64,000 bases of DNA from Taeniopygia guttata. Taxonomy: Eukaryota; Chordata; Aves; Passeriformes; Estrildidae. The position numbers and the translations under genes were made by a program. The stretch is from assembly GCF_048771995.1 (NCBI RefSeq), contig NC_133024.1, positions 28,846,001 to 28,910,000 on the forward strand. The letters run 5' to 3'. The notes under the pieces are model-generated. The model had not been told where the DNA came from and ran no database searches. It was given only the letters and a program-made list of their open reading frames with translations. Positions 48,122 through 61,027 of the stretch are shown in pieces. The stretch's first letter is position 1. The number at the start of each line of letters is the position of its first letter.

Positions 48122-50124
48122 AGAAGCCTGCAATGGGATTTCATCTATTTACCATGAAGTGATCAGTAAGCCCTCTTCCAGACTGTTACATAATCTTCCC
48201 CTCCCCGCCCCCCCACCAGTTTCACAAAATTGCAAGGCTCTCATAGCAAAGAATGACTGAAGTTCTGATTTATGATTTTATACAGAACAGAAAAAGAACC
48301 CCCAAACTCTCATGTACCCCACAAACCTTGTAACTGATCTCAGGAACGAAGGTAGTTGTTGACACTGTGATGATTGAAAAGGACTGTAACTACTCAGCTG
48401 GCATTCAGGGCCTGACAGATTTTGCCCTCTGAAGAAAGGCAATCTCCATTAACTACAATTTCAACATTTCTGGCTTAGCAGGACTGTTTTGGTTTGGTTT
48501 GCTTGTTTGGATTTTTTATTGGTGATGGATGTTTTTGTTTGTTTTAATCTTTTGTCACATGAATGCACTTTAAGCTTTTGAAAAGATGTGATTGCTATTC
48601 CTGTGAGGATTCTAAAGTGGGAACTTCTTTTCCAATTGAGAGAGCATATGACCTGATTAGGTGACTTGCAGCAGTGTGAAATTTCAGCAGAGATATTTAT
48701 CTCCCAAATAAGCTAAAGCTGGTCTTTTGTTTTTTGTGGAAGAATAGGTTTCTGAACCATAGTTCCCTGACTTATAACTGAGCCATCAATGTTGCGTAGT
48801 GAGCTCCTATTTAACACAGAAAGAAATGGTGAGGAGATGTTGGATAGATGAATAAGAGCTATTGCAGAGACAGTTCAGAAACTGGTGCTCACTTGCTCTC
48901 TCTGTCTCTCTGATCTAAAACTATCCAATGAACAACTATCAACAGTTCCCTTCCAGGCATCTGCCAGTCTGTCAGTTTATCATCTGCCTCAGGCTACTTT
49001 AAGAAAAATGAAGAAATGTTCAGAGAAATGGACAGTCATTTCAGGTTTTTTTGTATTCTCAGGGGGGTGGAGTTTCATTCCAGTAGCAGAAGTTAAGCAG
49101 AAAGCAATCCACGGTCTTAACATTTCCTTCCAATGGTACTAGTAACACCAACTTTGTTCTTTAAGAAATTAAAGATTATTATCTAGCACTAGACTTTGAG
49201 CCAAATCACCCTGTGATAATCAAAGCAGACAATGGAAAAACTGAATCCATTGGATTTCTGATTGTATTGAAGTATCACTGCAAACCTCTCCTACACCTTC
49301 TCAATTGCAGGTGCTGTAATGAGTATCATGATCCTTGCAATCATGTGTATTTATTTAAATGCCTACTTTCTCTTATTTGAATGCTTTTATTTTTTTTTTT
49401 CTGTCCTCCAATGGAAGACAGACAGAAGGATGTCACTCTGGAATTCAACTGAATGCTTTTGAGTTGACTAATGTTATTGAATTGAAGGTGTTGTCTGGTC
49501 TCAGTCACTGAAGTGCTGTCAGATCTTCCCAAAACCTTGGCCTTTCCACTGGTGATCTATGGAAATAGGAGCAACGTGGTACATTAACCAGAACTGTGAA
49601 ATGTTGTTCTGTTTGTAGATTAATTTGATTTCATAGTGAATAGGCAGTAGCAAGAAGGGGAGAGCTAAGGATTTCCCGGTACTATCCCTGCCCCCAAATA
49701 TAGTAGAATTTTTACTAGTTTGAAAACCACTGAAATACAGATGTGATGGAACAACATACTGTCATTTTTATGAAAGAACTCTCCTTGTGACAAAATAATA
49801 ATAATAATAGTGGCAGTTTGAAGTACAAGTTGTATAAGCCCTGGTTCTGATTTTGCATTCTTCTTCATTGCTGTAAACATTGAGTAATTTGATCTTAGAT
49901 ATTAAAACAACACTTTGACATGGCAGGCGGCAGAACATAACTCAGTTACCAGTGCTAGGCCTTTTAATAATGTTGGTATCTGCTCTCCAAGTGCCTTCTT
50001 CCCTAAAATTGCATCCTGTGATACTTAGCTTTCAAAATTCCTGCATAGAGCCCCTGCAAACAGCAGCATTGGAATTGTGTGATTGACTTTCTGACTTTGG
50101 AATTGCCTAATGTAAATAAGATAG

Positions 50125-50340
50125 AGAATCATAGAATCATAGAAGGAAGGGACCTTTAAGGGTCATGCAGGCCTGAAACTGAGCAGGCACATCTTCAACT
50201 GGATCAGGCTGCTCAAAGCCCTGTCCAACCAGACCTTGAATGTTTCCAGAGATGGTGCATCCACCACCTCTCTGGAAAAGCTGTTCCAGTATTTCACCAC
50301 CTTCATTGTAAAAACATTTCTTACTGGCTTCTATTAGAAT
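50125..50340 (-). mobile_element. CR1 LINE 3'-end fragment
   Basis: The + strand begins GAATCATAGAATCATAG, then AAGGAAGGGACCTTTAAGG, GGCTGCTCAAAGCCCTGTCC, GATGGTGCATCCACCACC and GCTGTTCCAGTATTTCACCA. This is the standard antisense CR1 3' end. It overlaps the possible long TRPV6 3' UTR. Confidence 0.92.
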
Positions 50341-51067
50341 TTTACTCCCAGTTTCCTAAAATGACTTGCATATTTTAGAAAAACTAAAACCCTGGAGAAA
50401 GATCTTATGCAAAAGGGGGTAGAATATTTTACCAATAGTAAATTGATTCCCCAGTCTTTTGTTGCTGATCAATAATGCAGACTATTTTTAGAATTATTTG
50501 ATTTATCTGTAGGATAAATGGTTACAGAAGAAAACTAGAGGTGTGGAAATTTGGCAAATGTAATGGGCACACCAGTTGTTTGGAATATTAAATTTAACAT
50601 GTAAATGTGGACTACCTACCCTCTTTCATTTGGACATATATCCATGAAGTGCACATGTGTGAATCTCAGGTGATGAAGTAACAGGAGGCACTGGAATAAC
50701 CTTTGAGCTGTTTCAATGCAATCTGGGTCTGACTCAGCAACAGGAGTGACTGCAGTCACAGAGAGGCAAAGCACTTTCACTGTAACATTCTGCATGAATG
50801 TGCTGCTTCAAGATTTGCTTCAAGTTTTGTGCTTTTTGGTGTAGTTATATCCTAAAATTCTGAAACAGTATTGCTGCTCCTTGCTGTTGCAAGGTGTCTC
50901 TCCTCTCCCTCTAACTATATTGCAGTGATTTCAAAGCAGGCATTCCTCCCCTCTCTGAAAGTTCTAACCTCAAACTGTCTTCTATGTTACTGAAGTTTAT
51001 GGTAATGTGATAAGAATGAATGTTTTGATCCATTTGCTTGTAGTTAAATGAGATATATTTTACTGAC

Positions 51068-51073
51068 AATAAA
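51068..51073 (+). promoter_or_regulatory. Candidate TRPV6 distal poly(A) signal (AATAAA)
   Basis: A canonical hexamer followed within about 40 nt by a GT/T-rich downstream element, as expected for an active cleavage site. Confidence 0.35.
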
Positions 51074-54000
51074 AATATGGAGTGTCTTGACTGCTTCTTT
51101 GTGTCTAAAATAACTATCAGGAGCCACTTTTTGTGTTTGCTTCTCTAGCAGCAATAATAGGCATTAGCTGACAAATTGTTTGTACTACATATGGGTCCAC
51201 GCTAAATTTTTTTATTAAATCTGTTGTTCCACAGCAATCCACTTCCGGACAAAGTTTGTATAATGTTCCAAATACTGATTTCTGGTTCAAACTATGAATG
51301 GCCAAGACCCTGTTTTTTAAAGTCTTTGAGAATTTAGTGAAAACTGCAGGGCAGTTGTCTTTTCTTCAGAGAAGAAGTTGTCTTTTTATGTTTGTGGAAT
51401 GATGTATGTTGGACACATACATCATTTATACAGAGTTTTCTCAGTAACACACATGCAAAACAGACACAGATAACTCAGTTTTATAATATGCCAGTGTATG
51501 ATCATGGTTCACTGAATTTGATGTTTACACCACTTCTTAAATTATTACTGTGATTCAAGTTGATTTTTTTGAAGGCTTCCTAAATGGGAATGAACCAAAT
51601 ACATGGCTCATAGAGTATTAGGGCAATACTTAAAGCCATTAACTATTGATTTTAAGAATAAGGTTAACTTTATCTCTGAAATTATAGAATTTAAATCCAG
51701 CTCTCAACTGTGCGCTGAGAACTCTCTGGCAAGAGTTTTGTCCTGACCTGAGAAATATACAATCCAAGACAAGAAACTAGTGAAGATGTAAGCAAGCATC
51801 TCTTGAGATGGGGTATACGAAAACCCTCTGGTCTTGCTACTGTTTTATGCTCAGTTGATAATTGCAAATTGTTTCCTCTCTGCTGCTCCAAAAGAAGCAC
51901 ACTGTACCATCAACTCTCTGCATACATGAAAACCTTGTCCTTAGAACACCTTCCTACTCCTTAATCAAATGCATTGGTTGGCTGATGTTCTCCTTTTATT
52001 GCAAAGAATTCACTGAGGCTGCATGTTTGAAAGAATCAGCACTAGGAAAGAAAACACTGCTTTGTAAGCTCAACCAGCCTATAGTATCAGAATAAATGAT
52101 TCTTTATAATCTCTGAGAAGTTCTAAATTAATCTAAGAATTTTAATATAAAGCATCAATAAATTCAAGCTTCCAGGGCAACAATGTCTGCAACACATACT
52201 AATCAACACCATACTATGCATTGTTCTGTCTGGGTCATGAATGGAAAACTGAGGAGAAAGTGCTTGCTTCCTAGAATTCCCAAGGCCATAGCAGGGAAAA
52301 TAATTCATGTCTTTGCACTTCAACTAAAAGATAATAAAATGAAAAGAATAGAAGATATGAGGCAGATGCAGCTGTATCTATCATCATCATAGATGAGCCC
52401 ATCTATGCTCCTACTGCACATGGATGTCCAGAGTGCTTCCTCTTGTTACCTTTCATGACAGACATGAAACAGAGTCCAATGAATTCAGATGAGAGTTAGG
52501 TCTTTTATCAAGCTTATAGTCCTGTTAATTTGCTTGGTCTCCTGGGGAAAGTGCCTGGACTGTTATAGCAATCAAGACTGGCTCATTCTAACATAATACT
52601 CTGGAAATACTGCCGAGATGCTTGAGAATGCTGGCATGCTTCTTCCTCCTGTGTCTCAGTGTTTGGGATAGGCCTAACCCACTCCCACTGGGAAGACTGT
52701 ATGATATTCCATGTCTGAAATAATCAGGAATGGATCCTAAATGTCAATGTGCAAAAGGTCAGCTTCTTAGCATTGTGTCAGCAGCTGGCATTGGCTGTGG
52801 ACGGCCTGCACACACGTATCAGGGTATCGATATTCATTCTAAAGCAACTGACCTTTAACAAATACTGATCTCACTGGGGCAGGGCTGGTGGAAGGAGTGG
52901 CTCACCAAGTAGCAGCTGGTGATCCTAGCTGCTCTCCTGGCCTTAAACCATAATAGTTTCAACAGATTTGTGGTCTGGAGGAGCCCATGCTGAAAGAAGA
53001 CATGTAGTCAGTCCAGTTTTTTTGGCTGTGCTAAGATCTTTAGCCAACACCTTTTCACAACCAGCCTCAATGCTCTCCTCCTGTTCTCTGTGAATGTCAA
53101 GGATAGGATATTTTGAAATGCTTTTTACATATGGTACCAGTGCATTTCCACCTCTCCTTCACTTCAAACAGTAGTTGCCATTTATGTCTTTGTTCAGCAT
53201 TTTTCCTTCAATATTGTTTGATGTAGTGTTGAACACTGTTCAGGTAAAGCAAGAATCACTGGAAGTGATTTTTGAGCATTTTTAAGATGACTTTCCAGAA
53301 TCAGTAGTTGGTGAACAGGGTGTTAGGGGAATCTGAAGCAGCATTGCCTTGGCAAACTACAAAAGCAACCACCATGATGCTTCTCTTCTTGAGACATCAA
53401 AACAAACGATCCAGAACTACCTCCTCATAATACACAATAGGGGACTTATTTAAAGACAAATATAGATATGAATTCTGAAAAGTGGGGGCATTTTTGTACC
53501 ATAGCACAGCTGATCACTAATAACTGTAAAAGGGTGAAGTGATATAGTCAGGAACTCAGTATCTTCTTGGAAAGATCTATTCTAAAACCTTACCTCTCCA
53601 GTACTTTCCAAAGATTTGAGTCCAAAGATTCAGACATATAAGTGAATGCTAAATTAATAAAATCTTGATATTTAATTGTGCCTGTTTATGAGCCAACATC
53701 TCTTCTATTGACTGGTCAGAAGATATTGATAATATTAAAAATAATATTTAATATTAAAATATTAAATAATAGTAATAAAATTAAATGTTGTTTGTCATAA
53801 GTGGTTCTGACAGCCATTTTGATGATCTATGTTATGCAGTACTTACTGTAGATGTATATTTGTCTTCATATTTTAAATACTTCTATATATGGATTTTCTT
53901 TAGGAGGAAGCAAGGAAGGAAGAAGTTTTCTGTTTCTGTCATTCTCTTTCTTCACTATTTCAGCAGCTCCTTCCCTAAATAATTTCATATAGTTCTTTGA

Positions 54001-55182
54001 GTATGGGATAATCTGCCAATTTTTCTTTTCAGGCCACTCCCTGACAGGAAAAGATATGATCAAAACCTTTCCTAGTTTTATTCTATTACAGACTTGCACA
54101 TTGATTTTGGGGGTTTTGCAGCTCTGCAACAAATAAGTTCCCTTCTCAGCATCACATTGCAATCTAACACTGAAACTAATGTTCACAGCCAGTTGAAAAT
54201 GAGACTTTAAAGAAAGATATTTTCCTGGGGCTAAAATACAGAAAAAAAAATCCCAAACTTGTGAGATATTCCTCATAGCATACAATTCAAAGAAGCCTAG
54301 GATTTACTTGTCTGCACAACACCTCCACTCATGCCCTGAGCTCTGTGCAAAAGGTATGAAAGCTAGTACAGTCAGTCTGGACCCATAACAAAAAGTAAAG
54401 GAGTCCAATTAAAAACCCTGAAATTAAGACAGACATAATTGCACCTGCTGTAGTATGGACTGTGTATAGCAATGTACTAAAATGGTGATGCCTGTGAGAA
54501 AAAAGGCATAATAATTTTTTCCCTGAAGCATTGGGGAATAGCACTCTGTTATTCAGAGTGACATTGCTAAAGGTCAGAAGTGTGATAGGTCAACAATTTA
54601 AAATACAGTTTTTCATTCTCATCTTTGCAGACCCCTAACCACTGAAATCCATTTGGAGGTCTGTGTATATACCATCACTTTTTCAAGACACCTACACCCA
54701 AGGTCTCTTCTGTTTATGCAAGCCATATTTGATTTCTTAAAACTCAGGAACTGCAGGGTTTTACTCTGGGACTTGCATTCATGGTGCAATGATGAAATGC
54801 TACATTATTATCAGAATCTTTGCTTTTAGTGGCAATTTCATAACAGATTCAAAAGCATTTTGAGAACTACAGAGTTCAGACTTACAGACAAGGTCTGACA
54901 ATTTCCAGAGTATTTTCTGTAGGCATGCATGAAGAATATGCAAGCAAGATACAGAAGCATGTAAGATAACTGGGTACTTAATGCAGGTTGCTTTAAATAA
55001 TTTTTCCAAGGTTTATTTCATTAGACATCTGTGCTGAGTTTGGAAATTTGGGAGCTGAACTCTTGTTTCATATTATTACTGTGCCAACTAATTTGGGGAT
55101 TTCTTCTACACTATACTCTATTGTCATTTAGCCATCTAGGCTTCCTGCACAATAATATATGCAGAAAATTAATTTAATATGC
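51074..55182. other. Intergenic region without recognised genes
   Basis: About 4.1 kb. An AT-rich stretch at 53727-53783 consists of AATATTAAA-type words. The 139-codon frame at 53866-54285 (-) has no recognisable features. Older repeats may be present at 52.5-53.1 kb but could not be named. Confidence 0.45.
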
Positions 55183-55515
55183 TTGGTTTGGTTGGGATAG
55201 AGTTAATTTCCTTCACAATAGCTTGTATGGTGGTGTGTTTTAAAATTGTGATTAAAGAAGTGTTGACAAGACAGAGATGTTTTGGTTGTTGTTGAGCAGT
55301 TCTTGTACACTGTCAAGGTCTTTTCTTCTTCTCACAATGCCCCACCAGCAAGAAGTTTGGGGGTGCACAAGAAGCTGGGCAGGGACACAGCTGATCCCAG
55401 TTGATGAAAAGGATATTCCATACAATATGATGCTGTGCTCAGCAATAAAAGCTAGCGGGAGAAGTAGGAAGAGGGGCAGACATTTGTCTTTCCAAAAACA
55501 CCCTGTTACATGTGG
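55183..55515 (+). mobile_element. Solo LTR fragment of an avian ERV (ERVL-like)
   Basis: Contains the U3-type series known from a common avian LTR family: GGTTGGGATAGAGTTAATTT near the left end, TGAGCAGTTCTTGTACAC, CCCCACCAGCAAG, GGGGTGCACAAGAAGCTGGG, then GCTCAGCAATAAAAGCT in the TATA position and a GGGAGAAGTAGGAAGAGGGG purine stretch. The R/U5 part seems lost after about 55515. No viral coding sequence adjoins it. Confidence 0.75.
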
Positions 55516-56204
55516 TTAGTGTATTTCTATTCATTTTGGTCACATCAAACACACACCTAACATACACCGAAGTAAGAACTGCCTGTTTGTAACCACTGAG
55601 CATTTTCTTTGCTTGCCAACTTCAGTACACACACAAGTAACCCTTCTCTGTTTGCATTTGCCACCTACATGCATATTTTACCTTTGAGACCTGTGAAAAA
55701 CCCTGTGACACATAAAAAATAGTCAACAGTGGTGAGAGTCCTGTTTGACTAGTTCAGCATGCCAATAAATAAAACAAAATCTAGCAAGGATAGGAGAGTT
55801 TTTAAAAAGTGATTAAAAGGAAAGCAAATGCATGGAACAAATCCAGAAGTGACTAACTACTGTTCAACTTTTCTGCAAGTGATGTTTCATCCATGAAAAT
55901 TTAGAATAAAAAAGTTCAAAATTTTTAGTATGGAATACTAAATTTCATTAGTCTTTAATTATATAGAACATAAAGCTATAAGAGAAGAAATTACTTAGTT
56001 TTCCAAGAAGACAAGTTTAGTTCAACTTTTCTTTTCTCATTGCCGTATGAGCCCAAGAAAAGTTCATGAGGGAAGACCATGAACAGAACTGAGAATCTTC
56101 TCTCTAGTAATTATTTTCCTGTGCTTAGGAGGAGATACAGAGCATGGATAGAGCAAGTTACAATCTGTTTTGTTTTATACAGTCTCTGTGAAGAGAGAAC
56201 TAGG
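55516..56204. other. Intergenic spacer
   Basis: AT-rich sequence between the LTR fragment and the next CR1. Nothing recognised. Confidence 0.5.
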
Positions 56205-56545
56205 TCCTTAAGGGCATGGAATAATTCAGGTTGGAGGGGACATCAGGATGTTATTTTGCCCATGTTCCTTCTCAAAGCAGGGTCTGACAGGGGTCTATGA
56301 GGTCTGACAAGTTTGCTGTAGGATTTCTCCAATCTGATCTCAGAAGCTTCTCAGGAGACAAATTGCACAAGCCCTCCAAAATATCTTCCAGTTCTTAACA
56401 GTCCTCATAATTAAATGCCTTTTCCTTACGTCTAGTTGGAACCCCTCTTGTTCTAACTTTGTCTCTTGTCCCTTGACCTCCCACCATGCACTGCTGAGTA
56501 GATTCTCTACAGGTATAACACTCTGCTGAACATCCACAGGCAAAT
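56205..56545 (-). mobile_element. CR1 LINE fragment
   Basis: Antisense CR1 series on the + strand: GGAATAATTCAGGTTGGAGG, CTCAAAGCAGGGTCTGACAG, TTCCTTACGTCTAGTTGGAA, CCCCTCTTGTTCTAACTTTG and CCCACCATGCACTGCTGAG. The minus-strand frame at 56340-56543 is part of it. Confidence 0.85.
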
Positions 56546-57047
56546 TAAAGCAGTGAGAACATCACTGAAAATAAGTGTTTTTCCAAATGGTTTGAAGAAA
56601 TTTCAGGGGCTTTCCACATATTACTCAGTGCAGAAAACATAAACACAGACAGTGCAGTAAGTTACTGTGGCTTGCTACTAACTCAATTTTACACAGTACC
56701 TGGAACAGAGCCCATGATGACTTTAGATCCTATGGTTTTACAGGGGGGAAACACCACAAGCTGCTATAATAAATATTTCTTAACAATGAACAGGAAGATG
56801 CCCAGGTCCTGTTACACTTGAAGCTGAAAAAGAACATGAAACTGATATTATGACATGTAGCTCTGCTGGAGAATGTAAAAAGAAGTATTCTGTGGCAGTT
56901 AACAAAGAGAGCAATGGAAAGATTGGTGATCTGTAATTTTGGGAACCAAACTCTTTTTGCTTTTTTCATATAGATGCCAGGAAGATCTCCAGTAAAACAT
57001 CAAAGTTACACTACACTTGCATTTAATTGACATGAAATCTTGTCAGA

Positions 57048-57130
57048 TCAAAAAAACCCCAAAACCAAAAAACAAAAACAAAACCAACCAAACAAAACTC
57101 CCCCCAAAAAACAAAAACCAACCAACCAAA
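57048..57130. repeat. A/C-rich low-complexity block
   Basis: About 80 nt almost free of G and T, made of CAAAA, CCAAC and AAAAC words, ending in ACCAACCAACCAAAGG. Probably a decayed simple repeat. Confidence 0.85.
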
Positions 57131-58245
57131 GGAAATTAAAAATTATGAGGAAAATAATATTAAGATTATATTTCCTTTGGATCTGAAAATAATACTAAAG
57201 AATTTGCCCATTCTTCTGGCTGAATCATTTGCCCAGGTGTTGTCTAATACTGAAGACTCCCAATAACTCTTGACCCTGTGTTTCTGCCCATGAGACACCC
57301 TGATTTCCATTATTATTCATCAAGACATGCATGCAACAATCCAAAATCTGGCAGCACTGATTTTTAAGGCATTTTAAACCTGGAGGGATTCTTAGATTCC
57401 CCTGGAAATCTCATGTGCAAAACATGGTTGTCTAGATATATTCCCGGGTTGTGTTAATGGCCTTCTCTTGGGGGGGAATACAGTGCTACAGCTCTTATTT
57501 TCCATATCCTGGTTGAATGTGAAGTTATATTTTCTAGACTGGCACATAACTGAGCAGCTGTCAATTATTTAAAGCTTTTCTACTTAAAAAATCCCTTTGT
57601 GGTTCTCTCTCAAAACATAGTAATAAAGAGGTCAGATGCTGGGTCTCTAAAATTATCCTAACTCTTCATTATGTCAGCTCAGTAAGTCAAAACATTTGCC
57701 TCTAGAAATTAGGAGCTATGCAAATTTTGTTTGCCAAGTCTCATAATTTTGTTACATTTTTACATTTCAGCCAAGTAGAAAAGTGTTTGAAAAAAAAACA
57801 CCCAACCCAGAATTATTAGGAAAAAAGTAGTTAGAAATAACTTTTAGCAAATAAATAAGGGGTATTTATATAATCAAAATATCACAAAGTTACCAGACAC
57901 TCCTCCATTTCACTTTTGTTCACTTAGAAAAAAAATGCTGTTGAAAATTTGGGTCCCACAGTGTAGTTACTTCATTCAGGCATTTGAAATTCATTCATTT
58001 ATATTTGAAAACTACCTTGTTCTCTGCAGTTATAGTACTATCTGGGTATTTTCAGAAGGCTTTGTGAATGTGAAACTGGAAATGAAATAATTTTAATTGT
58101 AAAGGAAAATTTTCTGCTGAGCTCAAATCTACACTCAAGAAGACAAATTTGAGAAAATCAAGAAATTATTTTCCAGTCCAGTTCATTTCAATGTGTTTTC
58201 TCAAGATTGTTTTATGAAGTTAAAGTTAAACCTAAGTAAACTTTC

Positions 58246-58274
58246 TTTAGAAAAAGATGTTATCTTTTTCTAAA
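58246..58274. repeat. Perfect hairpin, 13-bp stem, 3-nt loop
   Basis: TTTAGAAAAAGAT, loop GTT, then the exact reverse complement. No gene or terminator role is evident in this eukaryotic intergenic setting. Confidence 0.85.
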
Positions 58275-59509
58275 ATCTATAAAGAAATGTCAAAAAAGTA
58301 GACCCCTGAAAACCTCAAGATAAGTCACTTTGGCCAAGAATTTTGATATTCCAGCAGTCTGCAAGACTGGGCAATTGATCTCCAAGCCTTGAGCCTAGAA
58401 ATTTGGCTCCAAATTGGAGGGTTAGGTGCAAGACAGCAGAAATGCAATTTTTAACTGTAAGAGGACAACTGTATGTTCAGATAACAGTCTGACTAGAACA
58501 ACCAGAATTTCTCCATTCCGTCTTTCTATTTTCTTGCATTCCACATTTCTAATAAACATGCTGCTTCATGTGGGAGAAGATGAAGGGGAGGAAAAGAAAT
58601 AATGATCATACTAGAAATAGAGATATAGACAGACATAAAACAGATAAAAAATAGAAAAGAGAGAGTGCTTCCCAAAAATTTAGATCATGTCTGTATTTTA
58701 AGCCAACATGAAAAGAAGGAGAAGTTTCTGTACCATCATCACAGCTGGTGGTGAATGCTGGAACGCTGTTTGCACAGTACAGGTGAACACACACCTGCAG
58801 GGAGTGATAAAGTTTTACGCTGAACACGAAGGCATTGCCTCAGATTTCCATCTTTCATTTTGCACACGGAGGATGTATGAGTTTGATAACACCTAACTAA
58901 AATGGGTAAAACATCACAGTCTGAGGCAGAAGAAAGGAAAGGCCTCCATGGCCCACAGTCCATTTTGCCTTAATCTTGCCTTGAGCAAGTGGAGCGCGTC
59001 ATGGATAGGGAGTTGTGTTAGCTTTGGAGGAGTCATGAGTTTCACAGGATATTTATGCCTGAGCAAGTGAAGGTGTGTTCCACACCAGTGGCCAAACCAT
59101 CATTGGAATGGTGATGAAGGACTTGAGTTCATTCAGCCTTGACTTAACTATCACAAAAAGGGAAACCACTTCTGTAGACATGCCAACAGAGTGAAGATGA
59201 GCTCCTGCTACAGACAGCAGAGCATTGCTAACTCCCAGCTTTCATTCTTTCTCCTCAAAGCAATGAAGAACATCTGAAATATTTTCTTCATTAGCTGAAA
59301 GGACAGCTTTGAGGAATCTATGTGGTATCCCTTAAGCTTGCTCCAGAGCTGTGTGCATGATTTATTTTTCATTTCAGAAAACATGAGAATCATTCCATCT
59401 GAAGATGTGGTTTCAATTATTCCTGTTCTTCTACAGCTATGTGGCTTTGTCTTTGCCAATTTTCCTTTCCAGAAACTGTTTCTTCTTTCTGTTCCTCAGA
59501 CAATACACA

Positions 59510-59544
59510 AGACAATAGATATTGTTTCACATTGTCTATTGTCT
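59510..59544. repeat. Inverted repeat, 10-nt arms
   Basis: AGACAATAGA at 59510-59519 and TCTATTGTCT at 59535-59544, separated by 15 nt. Both arms match perfectly. Confidence 0.8.
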
Positions 59545-60998
59545 AATAGAACAATATTGGGGGGCTTCCAGACATTATCAAAAGTACCCAGTACTTAGAA
59601 AATAAAGGCACTCATTACTCTTTCAACTTACAACTCAATATAAGTAGGTGGAAAAGAAAGAATCAATGATTTGTTAGGTCCAGCATTTCCCATATTTTGT
59701 AGAATACGAGTGCAAATTATTTTCATTAATATATAGTGAAATCCTGGCACAGCAGAGATTGAAGTGAATGGGATTAAGAGGCATTCTGAATTTTCCATTT
59801 GTGGCTGCGTTTTACCTGATCGGCATCCTTGGCCAGCCCATGACTAAAATGAGCAATGAACGCTGAATCTCATGATTCTCTCCCAGCTCAGAGACTGCCA
59901 GTACATATGTGAGAAAGAGATGTTTCCCAGACACATGTAGCAAATGTGACAGGAAACCCTAAAACATTGTGACATGAGGATGGATCCAATACATTGCACA
60001 CATCAGATTTTGCCAGGCCTTTTTCTTTTTACTTTCTGCTCAAGGCATAAATAGAAGAAAACAACAGCCTTCAGTAACTGGTCTGCCAGACACAGTGTGA
60101 AGTATTGTTTTGCCCTAACCTTAAAAATTCTTAAAGATAAAAGAAGAAGATAGCAGTGGATCATAGGGGTTAAAGGCAGATACATTATTTATGTTTCTCC
60201 CTATGAACTCAGTGACTCCAAAGAATGCAGAGTTGAAAAAAAATCATGCACAAGCTGAGGAAGGTAGAAGGAAAAAAATAATTCTGATTTCTCATTACAG
60301 ACAGAGATGTAGCCACGAGGACATGGAATGAAACAGAAAAAATGCAAGCTAGAAAAGCTATTAATCATTTAGGGGAGGCAATGAGTCCTGGCGATTCCCA
60401 CAGTACTTACAAAGGGCAGCAATTTCCTTACAGAAGATCAGAAAAATAAATGTTGTCCTCTAGATAAGCATATACAGGACTCTGAGCTTTGGCCTCATTC
60501 ATGTGTGTGTGCCTGTCACTTTGTGAATATTCATGTGTGCACACTCATGTGTACGAACTCACTTTCAGCTTCTGTAATAATATTTTCCTTTCAGCACTTA
60601 TGAAAGGTATTCAGTCTGGTGGCAGTCTTTTAGGGATACCTTTATATCTTGATGCCGCTTTTAGCTGAGTGGTGTCAGATTAAAAGCTTTTTTTCATAAT
60701 AGCTGCCTAATTTACTTCATATACTGTCAAATTATAGTTGACATTTCCAGTACCTGTTCATGTTGGGCCACGTTAGTATTCAGATCTCTCTGCTTCAAAG
60801 AGAAACAACGTATGAATCAAGCTTCTACTCTGAGGAAAATACGAATGCTGCAGAATAATAATGAATAAGTTGAACTGGAAAAAAAAAAAAAGGCCAAATT
60901 AAATGCATTTAGTAAATTCAATAAATTAGGACTCAGAACTGCAAAGTTAACTTTGAAGTTAAATGTGGGAAGAAAGAGAGAATAGAATTTGTGTTTAT

Positions 60999-61027
60999 GT
61001 ATACATATATATATATATGTGTGTGTG
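60999..61027. repeat. TA/TG dinucleotide microsatellite
   Basis: Short compound run of TA then TG dinucleotides (tatacatatatatatatatg, then tgtgtgtg). Confidence 0.85.

Larger units (their letters stand above)
47854..51073 (+). other. Likely TRPV6 3' UTR / downstream region
   Basis: No coding exon after the stop. Candidate poly(A) signals are ATTAAA at 48116-48121 (short UTR) and AATAAA at 51068-51073, the latter followed by a GT/T-rich TTTGTGTCT stretch (UTR of about 3.2 kb). A CR1 fragment at 50125-50340 would lie within the longer UTR. Confidence 0.45.

Noticed and set aside
53866..54285. 139-codon minus-strand frame
   Set aside because: No domain, signal peptide or splice context recognised; AT-rich sequence makes chance frames of this size possible.
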